NCBI GenBank assembly: GCA_014240385.1
Contig: JAAZXA010000079.1
Span: forward strand, 1-40,157
Direction: 5' to 3'
Origin: Methanobacteriota archaeon
GTDB taxonomy: Archaea; Thermoplasmatota; Poseidoniia; Poseidoniales; Poseidoniaceae
Length of the DNA: 40,157 nucleotides
Each line of letters opens with the position of its first letter. The stretch's first letter is position 1. Below are positions 9,151-21,878 of this stretch, in pieces. The notes under the pieces are model-generated. The model did no database searches. It saw only the letters and a program-made list of their open reading frames with translations, and was not told the DNA's origin. The position numbers were made by a program, and so were the translations under genes.

Positions 9151-10110
9151 TTGAAAGGATTTAGGCGTATTTCGCTTATGCTCCTAGTCCTAATGCTGCC
9201 ATTGTTATTGCCATTGCAATTTAACTCGCTATTGGTTAACAATGTAAAGGCTTCATCTTGTAGTGTTGAAAGCGGGGAAAATGCTCGTTTCGACGAACAT
9301 TTACTGAATGTGTCTGTAAATGATTCGAGTTATGTCTATTGGGATGATTATGAAGATTCTAATGATAATACGCCTAATGCCAGACAATGGGACCAGCCAT
9401 TTATGCAAGAAGAAAAAAAACCCTTGACCCCTCTCGACAGAGGCTTTCACACCTCTTTTGTTGTTGAAAATGGCTCAGCTTCGGGGGTTCAAATGAACCT
9501 CACATTAGGTAAAAGATACACCTTCTGTATCACTGTCGATGACATCAATGCAAACGGAACTACAAATCCAAAAATAGACGCATACCTATTCACAAGCAGT
9601 GATTATTCTTCGTACTCAGAACAATACGCCTATCTCAACAGCGCTGAATGGATGGTTGACTTAGAAGAAAACATACCTGTTGAATGGAGAGGTGGATTAT
9701 GGAGATCGTTCAGGGATTCAAACGATTATGAGAATATTCGAGAAACTGATTTCAGCGTCGTTCTTGATAAATTAGAGGTTCATTCCTCTTTACTGTCTGA
9801 AACTTCTTATGAAGAATTCGTCGTTGTTATCGATGCTATTGATAACTCACATATTCAAGATGCTCCAGCACCGCATGCTACCATTCTTGTGGACCTGACT
9901 GTGATGGTCGAAGATGCATTCATATTACCAACTTGGACTGTGCCATTGACTTGTATGGCCTTGATTGTTCTTCTAATTGCAGTTCCAATCATTATGCACT
10001 TCAAGCATGCGAAGGCAGGATTGACTGGAATTCATGTTGACTTGGTCCCTTCAATGGACAAAAAGTCCGAAGTCGAATCTCCTCCAGAAATATCAAAAGA
10101 TTCTCCGTAA
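9151..10110 (+). CDS. Signal-peptide protein with C-terminal membrane anchor, unknown function
   Basis: 319 residues with a strong signal peptide (about 5-35), an acidic extracellular domain rich in Asp, Asn and Ser, and one membrane segment (about 276-298) with a short cytoplasmic tail. The overall topology copies that of the protease just upstream. The frame is open from 9082, inside the preceding gene, but the TTG at 9151 is the likely start. It has GAGGTGA at 9139-9145, which overlaps the stop of the protease gene, and it starts the signal peptide. I recognise no family. The tight coupling suggests the same operon, and perhaps a partner or substrate-binding subunit of the protease. Confidence 0.75.
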   Translation: MKGFRRISLMLLVLMLPLLLPLQFNSLLVNNVKASSCSVESGENARFDEHLLNVSVNDSSYVYWDDYEDSNDNTPNARQWDQPFMQEEKKPLTPLDRGFHTSFVVENGSASGVQMNLTLGKRYTFCITVDDINANGTTNPKIDAYLFTSSDYSSYSEQYAYLNSAEWMVDLEENIPVEWRGGLWRSFRDSNDYENIRETDFSVVLDKLEVHSSLLSETSYEEFVVVIDAIDNSHIQDAPAPHATILVDLTVMVEDAFILPTWTVPLTCMALIVLLIAVPIIMHFKHAKAGLTGIHVDLVPSMDKKSEVESPPEISKDSP

Positions 10111-10119
10111 TGAAGAAAA

Positions 10120-10917
10120 TCAATATTCCATTAATGTCCAAGCATCACGCAAGTCTCTTACATTTACAAGGCCCTTATCCCCAAGGTGGAAATCATTCTG
10201 CAAAGTTGCGTAGACCAATGACTGTTCAAGAATCGGTGCGTGGAGGCGTGTCCAGTCTCCACCAGGCCCTAAGCCCATTATTGAGAAGGTGAAACCTTCA
10301 CCCTTCAACTCCCATGAAGCCTCGACTAGTTTCAGACTCTCTTGTTGGGACTCTGTTGTCCAGCATAGTTTGAGAATTTCTCCTTTTTCGCTATTATCAC
10401 GAACAACTGCAATGATATCATCACTTGATGGGACTCCTTCTTCATGGATGGAAGCGACGACTTTTACGCCCGCATCGGCTGCCGCTGACATCAAAACTTT
10501 GCGCTCTTTTTCAGGAATTGATATCTCTATATCGATGTAACTTACTCCACTGCTTATTGCCTCACCAAGAACACTTTGTCGTTCCGATTCGTCGCCCGGG
10601 AAAAATCCGCCTTCTGATTTTGGCCTACAGGAAAAAATAACTGGGAGTGGGATTCCGCCCTTTAACTCGGAGAGAATTTCTGAAACCTTAATGTCTGAAA
10701 CTGAACGCTGATCCCATTGTGATTGATCCGTTTTTTTCTGTTCTGAATTCTGCTCGTCGCCTTCACTTGTAGCGCCCTTTTTGGGTTTGATTAGATAGGA
10801 CTTATCGAAGCGTACCTCGACTAAATCAGCGCCACCAAGATTGGCTCTCGCTGCTTCATCAATCATTTCTTTCACAGTGCATCCGTCGAGGGCTACGCAG
10901 ACGAGCGGGTCAGTCAT
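10120..10917 (-). CDS. aroD: 3-dehydroquinate dehydratase, type I
   Basis: 265 residues from the ATG at 10917; typical type I enzymes have 220-250. The enzyme dehydrates 3-dehydroquinate to 3-dehydroshikimate in the shikimate pathway through a Lys Schiff base. Visible family segments are ADLVEVRFD (Glu and Arg of the active site), IFSCRPKSEGG, YIDIEIS, VVASIHEEG (the His), EILKLCWTTES (the Schiff-base Lys) and FSIMGLGPGGDWTRL (the Arg). Near the C-terminus, where homologues often have a Ser/Thr-Ala-Pro-Gly-Gln loop, this protein reads HLGDKGLVNVRDL. A charged insert of about 30 residues (KPKKGATSEGDEQNSEQKK and following) lies after the first strand. The frame extends upstream to an ATG at 10986; that longer form lacks a nearby ribosome site and would add an atypical N-terminus. 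Confidence 0.8.
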   Translation of the reverse strand: MTDPLVCVALDGCTVKEMIDEAARANLGGADLVEVRFDKSYLIKPKKGATSEGDEQNSEQKKTDQSQWDQRSVSDIKVSEILSELKGGIPLPVIFSCRPKSEGGFFPGDESERQSVLGEAISSGVSYIDIEISIPEKERKVLMSAAADAGVKVVASIHEEGVPSSDDIIAVVRDNSEKGEILKLCWTTESQQESLKLVEASWELKGEGFTFSIMGLGPGGDWTRLHAPILEQSLVYATLQNDFHLGDKGLVNVRDLRDAWTLMEY

Positions 10918-11081
10918 CGAGCCGGCGACCTGACTCTCCGCCTTAACCATGTCGCGCCAGCAAGAAGCGCCGTCAAAGCAAACCATGGCTCTCTAATTTT
11001 ACCTTTACTTTCACCTTTTACAAGCCCCCCTGAAGCCAATGTTCATGTACCTTGGAATCAAAGAAAATAATGAGTAGAGCA

Positions 11082-11100
11082 GGGTACCCTATGGGTACCC
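11082..11100. promoter_or_regulatory. Twin GGGTACCC palindromes before gyrB
   Basis: Two copies of the 8-bp palindrome GGGTACCC occupy 11082-11089 and 11093-11100, 11 bases apart start to start, so they lie on the same face of the helix. An AAAGAAAATAA stretch (about 11060-11070) could be the BRE/TATA box. A start 25 bases on would fall inside the palindromes, so an operator for gyrBA is plausible. This is inferred from position and symmetry. Confidence 0.55.
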
Positions 11101-11125
11101 TGGGAAATTCCGCCAAGGTGAGTAA

Positions 11126-15830
<4,705 letters not shown>

Positions 15831-15844
15831 TGCCTTTTGGCCGG

Positions 15845-15884
15845 CGACTTGAAGTCGTAGCACTTCATCTCGGGTACCGCCGAG
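15845..15884. other. Two inverted repeats between gyrA and the acyltransferase gene
   Basis: CGACTTGAAGTCG (15845-15857) has six-base arms around one G. CTCGG-GTACCG-CCGAG (15869-15884) has five-base arms with a GGTACC core that recalls the palindromes before gyrB. They may be a processing or termination signal of gyrBA, or a control site for the next gene. No T-rich tract follows. Confidence 0.4.
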
Positions 15885-15905
15885 GCACAATACGGAGTGA
15901 ATAAA

Positions 15906-17159
15906 ATGCAGGAAAGCGACCTAATTCATGACTGGAACATCATCGATTATAACATCGAAAGGAAAGCGGAGAATCACCCACACGAGATATGGTTCGATGA
16001 TGAAACTCTACGAGATGGATTGCAAAGTCCAAGTGCTCGCAACCCAACCATCAAACAGAAAATTGAGTTATTGGATTATATGGAAAAACTTGGGATGCAG
16101 AAGGTTGACCTTGGATTACCAGGAGCCGGCCCCTTTCACCTCGACCATATCGATGCATTGCTAAATCATATCAAAGAGAATGACTACTCAATACGGCCTG
16201 GTTGTGCTGTTCGTACTGTTATCAGCGATATCGAACCGCTTGTGGAATTACAAGCAAAGTACGAAATGCCAATTCAAGCGAGTGCCTTTCTCGGAACCAG
16301 TCCAATCCGTCAATATTCAGAAGGTTGGACGATGGAAAAACTCCTCTCTACTCTCGACAAAGCCGTTGAATATGCCATCTCCAATGACATACCAGTCATG
16401 TTTGTAACCGAAGATACAACTCGCTCAAAGCCTGAGGATATCAAAGCGATATACACCCGAGCCATTGAATTAGGTGCAGACCGAATCTGTGTCTGTGATA
16501 CTTGCGGCCATGTAACTCCAAATGGAACTCGCAAATTACTACAATTTATTCAAGAAGAAGTAATCCCTGATGCTGGCGTTAAGCGGAGGGATATCGAAAT
16601 CAACTGGCATGGCCACCAAGATAGAGGCTTAGGGGTTGCAAATAATCTAGCAGCAGTTGAAGCGGGAGCAGATGTCATTCATGGAACAGCCTTGGGAATT
16701 GGAGAAAGAGCAGGGAATGCACCATTAGACCAGACCTTGGTTAATCTCAAATTGATGGGCGTTATCGATAATGACCTCACATTGCTCAATGAATACATGC
16801 AAAAAGCACACGAATATGTCGAAGTCGCTTTGCCTAGGAACTATCCCGTATTTGGTGAAGATGCCTTTGAAACTGGAACTGGAGTGCATGCAAGTGCAGT
16901 CATCAAAGCAATGAAAAAAGGCGATCACTGGTTGGCAGACAGAGTTTATTCTGGGGTTCCAGCCAATGATTTCGGTTTGCAACAAAAAATTCGTATCGGC
17001 CATATGAGTGGGCGTTCAAACATTCTCTGGTGGCTAGAACAAAACCAAATTGATTCCTCAGATGAACTAGTATCTCATATCTTTGAAGTTGCAAAAAGTC
17101 AGAGGCGCTTAATGAGTGATGAAGAAATCCTCCAAGTGATTTCTGAATTTCAAGCCTAA
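15906..17159 (+). CDS. 2-isopropylmalate/homocitrate synthase-family enzyme
   Basis: 417 residues of the HMGL-like TIM-barrel family, which joins acetyl-CoA to a 2-oxoacid. Visible motifs are DDETLRDGLQSPS (31-43, metal Asp and catalytic Arg), CVCDTCGHVTPNG, NWHGHQDRGLG (234-243, metal-binding His pair) and GIGERAGNAPLDQ (264-276). A C-terminal helical part with ETGTGVHASAVIKA follows. No LeuA-type allosteric domain is present, so the length suits homocitrate or citramalate-type enzymes or short isopropylmalate synthases. RDGEQ of most synthases is RDGLQ here, a sequence shared with HMG-CoA lyases, so the substrate cannot be named. The ATG at 15906 has CGGAGTGA at 15893-15900; a GTG at 15897 lies inside that site. 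Confidence 0.82.
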   Translation: MQESDLIHDWNIIDYNIERKAENHPHEIWFDDETLRDGLQSPSARNPTIKQKIELLDYMEKLGMQKVDLGLPGAGPFHLDHIDALLNHIKENDYSIRPGCAVRTVISDIEPLVELQAKYEMPIQASAFLGTSPIRQYSEGWTMEKLLSTLDKAVEYAISNDIPVMFVTEDTTRSKPEDIKAIYTRAIELGADRICVCDTCGHVTPNGTRKLLQFIQEEVIPDAGVKRRDIEINWHGHQDRGLGVANNLAAVEAGADVIHGTALGIGERAGNAPLDQTLVNLKLMGVIDNDLTLLNEYMQKAHEYVEVALPRNYPVFGEDAFETGTGVHASAVIKAMKKGDHWLADRVYSGVPANDFGLQQKIRIGHMSGRSNILWWLEQNQIDSSDELVSHIFEVAKSQRRLMSDEEILQVISEFQA

Positions 17160-17236
17160 ATTTATGCTGGATATTTCAGATGCATAGCGTTAGCAGCGAC
17201 CCACTGCAAGCCCATTGTATCAGCAACAGAAATGTA

Positions 17237-17273
17237 AAGGGGTTTCGGATGACCCCTTGCAACCTATCCGAAA
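17237..17273. other. Overlapping stems forming a potential H-type pseudoknot
   Basis: AAGGGGT (17237-17243) pairs with ACCCCTT (17252-17258). The loop TTCGGAT (17244-17250) pairs with ATCCGAA (17266-17272), and a further T-A pair is possible. The order stem 1, stem 2, stem 1, stem 2 with a 7-base third loop is the layout of an H-type pseudoknot, or of two mutually exclusive hairpins. It lies in the 155-base spacer between two convergent genes, so it would be in a 3' untranslated region of either. The role is unknown. Confidence 0.45.
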
Positions 17274-17314
17274 ACAGTAATTTCACAGTGTATTTCTCAT
17301 TCAGTAAGTAAGCT

Positions 17315-18730
17315 TCAACTAATTCGGCTCCCTGCTTCCCCACTTTCTGAATCTCCAGTGAATGCAGTTTGCCATTCAGCATCAACAGAACCACCAGACC
17401 ATTCTCCCTCTAGTGATATTTCGTCTACCTCTACTTCTTCTCTCCAAACTGGTTCATCTTCACTTCCTGCAATAATGAACATATTATTTTCATCTAATTG
17501 ACTTCTAATCAACTCAGCATGTTTTGAAAGCGGCAAAAAATGACCAACTGGTGTGCCTGCAGAAACGTGAGGGTTAGTAGCAGTACAAATCATCAATCCA
17601 TCTCCAGGAGCGATGATATCCACCGTTAAACCAGGGTGAGCAGGGTCCGAAATCGTAGCCACGATTTCACCTTCTTCAACAACGCTGGATGGCCCCACCC
17701 ACATATCGAGTAAACCCCCTTCTCCAGCCCTTAACCAAGTTGAACCCTGAGCCAATAATCTAAACCTTGGACGTGTTGGGTTTCCGGGGATGACATGAAG
17801 TGATTTTAACACATTTAGAACACCATTAACTGCCACTTGAGTTGATTCATGGTCTATATTATCGGCACCTCCGCCTTCATAGGTCATACAACCAATTCCC
17901 GCATTTATTGCAGTTCTTCGCAGTGAACCCTTGGGTGGTTTGGAGTCAAGAATGACTTCTATTCCAAAGGCTTTTGCTACAATATTTGAATGTGGGTCGG
18001 CAAGGTTTGCCCTTACTTGAGGCATGTTTATTCTACCCTTAGCAGCACTATGGAGGTCGATTAGATAATCCGAACCTTTGATGACATCATGCCATAATCG
18101 ATGAGCCACTCTAGAAGTAGTATTGCCCTTTATTCGGCCAGGAAATTCTCTATTCAAATCTCGACCATCTGGGAAATATCTGGATTTATTCCTATACCCA
18201 GGAAGGTTGATAATCGGAATAATTCTAATTGTTCCAGCGATATGTAATGGGTCCAATGGGCGTTCTGGATCAGTCATTGATGTTGATAATAAATGGGTAC
18301 AGGCACTAGGTCCAGTCAATTCATCACCATGAATTCCTCCTGTGATTGTAACCACCGGCCCCGGCCTTGAGCCATGAATAACGGTGATTGGAATTGGCCA
18401 AGCATCGCCAATTTCAACATCCAAGAGGTTCACCATCAATGTTCTCATTTGGCCTGGTTTTACTCTTTTTCGCATAATCACATGACTCTTTTGGCCGGAA
18501 GAGCGGTCCCATTCATCGCGGTGTTCTGATTCATGTTCTTTCAATGCTAATTTGATTTCTTTTCGTCTATCAGCAGACATTTCGTGGGCTACACGGATTG
18601 TTTTCTTAGCCTTCTTTTGGGGCCTTTTTTGAGGCTTTTTGCGCTTAGGTTTTGGCTTAGGTTTAGCAACTTTATCCACGTCTGCAATTGCCATCTCAAC
18701 CGACTCCTCAACCGGCTCATCATCAGGCAT
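17315..18730 (-). CDS. Succinylglutamate desuccinylase/aspartoacylase-family deacylase
   Basis: 471 residues of the AstE/AspA branch of M14 zinc carboxypeptidases, which hydrolyse N-acyl amino acids. Zinc ligands are His134 and Glu137 in GGIHGDELTG and His227 in LIDLHSAAKG. Arg/Asn residues lie in RDLNREFPG (190-198), and the catalytic Glu is probably E285 in TYEGGG. The C-terminal beta-domain (PGLTVDIIAPGDGLMICTAT and following) is typical of bacterial-type relatives. Residues about 21-80 are an unusual Lys/Pro/Arg-rich stretch (PKPKPKRKKPQKRPQKKAKK), then a charged helix, not part of the family fold. AGAGG lies a few bases upstream of the ATG. The natural substrate is unknown. Confidence 0.8.
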   Translation of the reverse strand: MPDDEPVEESVEMAIADVDKVAKPKPKPKRKKPQKRPQKKAKKTIRVAHEMSADRRKEIKLALKEHESEHRDEWDRSSGQKSHVIMRKRVKPGQMRTLMVNLLDVEIGDAWPIPITVIHGSRPGPVVTITGGIHGDELTGPSACTHLLSTSMTDPERPLDPLHIAGTIRIIPIINLPGYRNKSRYFPDGRDLNREFPGRIKGNTTSRVAHRLWHDVIKGSDYLIDLHSAAKGRINMPQVRANLADPHSNIVAKAFGIEVILDSKPPKGSLRRTAINAGIGCMTYEGGGADNIDHESTQVAVNGVLNVLKSLHVIPGNPTRPRFRLLAQGSTWLRAGEGGLLDMWVGPSSVVEEGEIVATISDPAHPGLTVDIIAPGDGLMICTATNPHVSAGTPVGHFLPLSKHAELIRSQLDENNMFIIAGSEDEPVWREEVEVDEISLEGEWSGGSVDAEWQTAFTGDSESGEAGSRIS

Positions 18731-18803
18731 ATCCCTCTGGAGTTATCAATCTGCCATCAAGTCTTTGACTTAGTAATGTCACAGAATGGTTATGGTGAGT
18801 GTG

Positions 18804-19271
18804 ATGGACGACAATGGTATGCAGCAACAATACGCCCCAACTTCGATTTGTTTCGGTTGTGGACCGGCCAATGAAAAAGGGTTGCAAATTGCTTCTCATC
18901 GAATTGAAAATGGTTTAGAACTGGAATTTATGCCAAGTGAAGAACATCAAGCATTCCCTGGGATGATTAATGGTGGAATCATTGGTACATTACTCGATTG
19001 CCATGGTAATTGGACAGCCGCTATTGCAATCATGGATGAACAAGGATTGGATGAACCTCCTTGCACAGTTACTGCCAGTTATTCAATCAAATTACGCCGC
19101 CCAACCCCCCTAGGTGTTCTCCTAATCGTACGCAGCCAAATTAGCAAGATAGACGGGAGTCGAGTTGAAGTTGAGATGACTTTAGAGGCTGATGGTAAGG
19201 TCTGTGCAAGCGGCAATGGCTTATTCGTCGCAGTCGAAGAAGGGCATCCTGCCTACCACCGATGGTCTTGA
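18804..19271 (+). CDS. PaaI-like hotdog thioesterase
   Basis: 155 residues of the 4HBT/PaaI hotdog superfamily, which hydrolyses acyl-CoA or acyl-carrier thioesters. The N-terminal CFGCGPANEKGL is the CxxCGxxNxxGL motif common in this subgroup, followed by QAFPGMINGGIIGTLLD on the central helix and SIKLRRPTPLG on the strand. Three in-frame ATGs occur; the one at 18804 is preferred because GGTGA at 18794-18798 lies five bases upstream. The longer versions (from 18786) have no ribosome site. It is divergent from the deacylase gene and followed by the SprT-like gene after 36 bases, probably in one transcript. The acyl substrate cannot be told. Confidence 0.8.
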   Translation: MDDNGMQQQYAPTSICFGCGPANEKGLQIASHRIENGLELEFMPSEEHQAFPGMINGGIIGTLLDCHGNWTAAIAIMDEQGLDEPPCTVTASYSIKLRRPTPLGVLLIVRSQISKIDGSRVEVEMTLEADGKVCASGNGLFVAVEEGHPAYHRWS

Positions 19272-19307
19272 ATAAATGCTGAGATTATGGAGCGCAGGAG
19301 GACTTTG

Positions 19308-19820
19308 ATGCAACCAACTCTTGAATCAATGAAATCAGAGGTCTTGGATTGGATGGCTTCCAAGCCATTCTTTACAAACAAGGAAATTCAATCTCTTGAT
19401 ACAATTGATTTGGGGTTTCTCCGCAGAAATTCGACCCAAAAGCATGGAGTCTGCCGCTTTCACAGAGGGACTAATGTGCACTCCGCAACGCTTGGGCCAA
19501 ATGATGTGAAATGCATTGATTTACATCCTTACCTCCTAACTGAAGATTGGCAGGAATATGGAAAAAAGGTCCTCTACCACGAATTTATTCATGCCTTAGG
19601 AAATTTTGCTCATGATGCTAATTTCAGAAGGTTAGAAGGATGCTGGGAAAAGGAAGTTGGCGATGCAGGCAGAACATTCACAGAATTGATGAGGAGAGAG
19701 AATGCCACTTGGTTATGGGTCTGCTCTTCCTGTAAGAAGGAGCATCCGCGAAGGAAAAAGGGGGCAGGGAAATACCGCTGCAAAAATTGTAATGTCATCC
19801 TAAAGGACATTGAAGTTTAA
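19308..19820 (+). CDS. SprT-like zinc metalloprotein with C-terminal zinc ribbon
   Basis: 170 residues. HEFIHALGNFAHDANFRRLE gives HExxH with a third His in HDANF, matching the SprT/Spartan-type pattern (HExxH then H-G-xxF/W). The C-terminus is a short zinc ribbon, CSSCKKEH to YRCKNCNVILKD. Eukaryotic Spartan degrades DNA-protein crosslinks; function of small archaeal relatives is not established. The ATG at 19308 has a strong AGGAGGA at 19296-19302 and is preferred over the in-frame ATG at 19287. Both zinc sites look intact. Confidence 0.75.
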   Translation: MQPTLESMKSEVLDWMASKPFFTNKEIQSLDTIDLGFLRRNSTQKHGVCRFHRGTNVHSATLGPNDVKCIDLHPYLLTEDWQEYGKKVLYHEFIHALGNFAHDANFRRLEGCWEKEVGDAGRTFTELMRRENATWLWVCSSCKKEHPRRKKGAGKYRCKNCNVILKDIEV

Positions 19821-19865
19821 TCATTATACCGCATAACATATGATTGAAACGTCCGAGCCAAGGCC

Positions 19866-21878
19866 ATGGGGCGCAGTGTCAGCATCATATTCATGCTGGT
19901 ATTGCTACCTTTCTTAGCAATCTCTGCTGATGCTGAATTAGGGATGAACGAAGTAGAGCAATCTCTAAACTTAATTTGTGTTTCTGATGATGACTGTTTT
20001 CTATCCAATAGTGTTTCAGGAGAAGAGATGATCTCTGGACAAGAAAATGATGCAACTCCTCTTACTCCGAAGGTAGTTTCACTGGAGTTCACTATGCAAC
20101 CAAGTCAAAGTCAACTAACTTTACTCCCTGAAAACCTGAAAAGTCTTGTAATTGATTTGAAAATCAGGGAAGATTTGAGTGGCTGGTCCCAGCCTGACCT
20201 TGAAATTGGATTGAAACTAGGAGCATCTGAAAATTCTTGGACAATTGATGGAGATGGACCCGGATTAAATGCACAACCTCAATCATATGAATTAGAAAAT
20301 GAGTCCCTCGATATGAGTAATGGAAGAATGCTCTTACCTAGTGAAATCATTCGCCTAAGACTTTCATTCCAATTAGAGCAACCAAGTAATTGGGAATTGA
20401 ACTTGAGAGGACTTAGCAATCTAGAGTTGGATATTGATTGGTCAGTGGACCCAGCCCAAGCAGATGTCGATGAACCTTCTTCTAGACTACAACCACGCCT
20501 AACTAGTGAAGTCGAAATCTGGCATGATGGGGCACTCTTAGGAGATGATAGCGATTGTTTTGAATTTGATTTAGAAGAAAATGAACTATTCAATATCATC
20601 ATTCGCTGGGAACAAGTGCCGATTGAAGTTGAGCAGCCCCACCAAACTCCAGACCTAATTGGTCCTGAAAATAGGAATACTCCATCTCCAAATGTGAAGA
20701 CTACCAGTGATGGTGAAACAGAGACAAAAACATATCAATACCGAGGTTTGGAAAGAGGAGACTACAGGCTTTGTTTTGATGGACGAGATGATAAGTTTCA
20801 ACCTTATTCTTGGCTTGGAAGAATAACCTATGAAGGAATTGGGCCGAATTCTCCTACTCAATTCGAAGGAGATGGAAGTTGGAAATCCGGCACTACAATC
20901 ATGGGCGATTTAGGTCAAAGTAAGGTTATTGAAACGGGTGGATTATTCTCCTTAGCCTTCGGGGTCCTGATGCTCTTCGGAGTCATTGGGGCAGCAGCAG
21001 TTCAGCCAACTTGGAAGTGGACTCGCCGTCTAATGCTACCACTTTCAGGTATTCTCATCATTTTTGGTGGCATCGCCCATCCGGTAACGATGTGGGGGGA
21101 ATCTCTCCCCGATGAAGGTTCGATAAATATAGAACGATTACTAGAGAACCGCCTAGAACAAATCTGGCAAGTCCTAGCACCAGGAACTCCTCAGAATACA
21201 ATAGCAGAGCATTTGGGCTCAACTTTCGGAATCTTAGTAGGGGAACAGTTATTGATGAATATAGAAGTCTCAAATGCCATCCAAATGGAAGATGGGAGGT
21301 ACCAATTACAATCTCCTGAAATGGAAGGAATAAGGATTGATAGACTAATTTTTAACTTCTTGAATGAGGTAGGGGCTGGGCATGGCGGTGATGGACTGCT
21401 TCCTGAGCGCTCAGTTAATTTCGTACTACAAGCCGGCAGGGCCTTGACTCTAGACCTGTTGATTTTAGAGTCATTATTGGTAGTTGAAGAAGTGCCTCAA
21501 AACTCCAATATCCAAATCGATTGGACGATGACCAATGCAGGAGCATCGGGAAGTGTTCTCAATCCTGCGTGGGTTAGCAGACCAAATGAAGTCAGTCTTC
21601 AAGATTGGAGTAGATTACAAGCATCCCTCTTCCCAGAGTTAATTTCAATTTCTTATTGCGATTGTGGCCAAGATCAAATGGACTTAAATTGGGCTCCATC
21701 AACTACTCTAGACCCGATTGATTTACCCACCACTGGTGGCTTGACATATGCCATAGGGTTCGGCTCTTCCGCCGCATTAATGATGTTCACTGGAGTCTTG
21801 TTGATTGTCATCACTGGCTTTGTTGAAACTCGTCGAAGAGGGAATGCAAGTAGATTGGCTAGTGAATTTTACCATTGA
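19866..21878 (+). CDS. Large secreted/membrane protein of unknown function
   Basis: 670 residues that I do not recognise. A signal peptide (about 1-23) precedes a beta-rich extracellular domain (24-355). Two adjacent membrane segments follow (about 357-380 and 388-407), then a second extracellular region (408-620) containing the Cys-rich CDCGQD. One C-terminal membrane segment (about 622-648) ends in a short Arg-rich tail. There is no clear ribosome site before the ATG, so a leaderless transcript is possible; an AT-rich TTTAATCATTATA lies at about 19817-19829. Its stop directly abuts the stop of the convergent Cgi121-like gene. Confidence 0.65.
   Translation: MGRSVSIIFMLVLLPFLAISADAELGMNEVEQSLNLICVSDDDCFLSNSVSGEEMISGQENDATPLTPKVVSLEFTMQPSQSQLTLLPENLKSLVIDLKIREDLSGWSQPDLEIGLKLGASENSWTIDGDGPGLNAQPQSYELENESLDMSNGRMLLPSEIIRLRLSFQLEQPSNWELNLRGLSNLELDIDWSVDPAQADVDEPSSRLQPRLTSEVEIWHDGALLGDDSDCFEFDLEENELFNIIIRWEQVPIEVEQPHQTPDLIGPENRNTPSPNVKTTSDGETETKTYQYRGLERGDYRLCFDGRDDKFQPYSWLGRITYEGIGPNSPTQFEGDGSWKSGTTIMGDLGQSKVIETGGLFSLAFGVLMLFGVIGAAAVQPTWKWTRRLMLPLSGILIIFGGIAHPVTMWGESLPDEGSINIERLLENRLEQIWQVLAPGTPQNTIAEHLGSTFGILVGEQLLMNIEVSNAIQMEDGRYQLQSPEMEGIRIDRLIFNFLNEVGAGHGGDGLLPERSVNFVLQAGRALTLDLLILESLLVVEEVPQNSNIQIDWTMTNAGASGSVLNPAWVSRPNEVSLQDWSRLQASLFPELISISYCDCGQDQMDLNWAPSTTLDPIDLPTTGGLTYAIGFGSSAALMMFTGVLLIVITGFVETRRRGNASRLASEFYH

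Noticed and set aside
15906-17159. HMG-CoA lyase, because of RDGLQ
   Set aside because: At 417 residues the protein is much longer than the roughly 300-residue lyases. The HGHQDRGLG, GIGERAGNAPLDQ and GTGVHASA motifs are those of isopropylmalate/homocitrate synthases.
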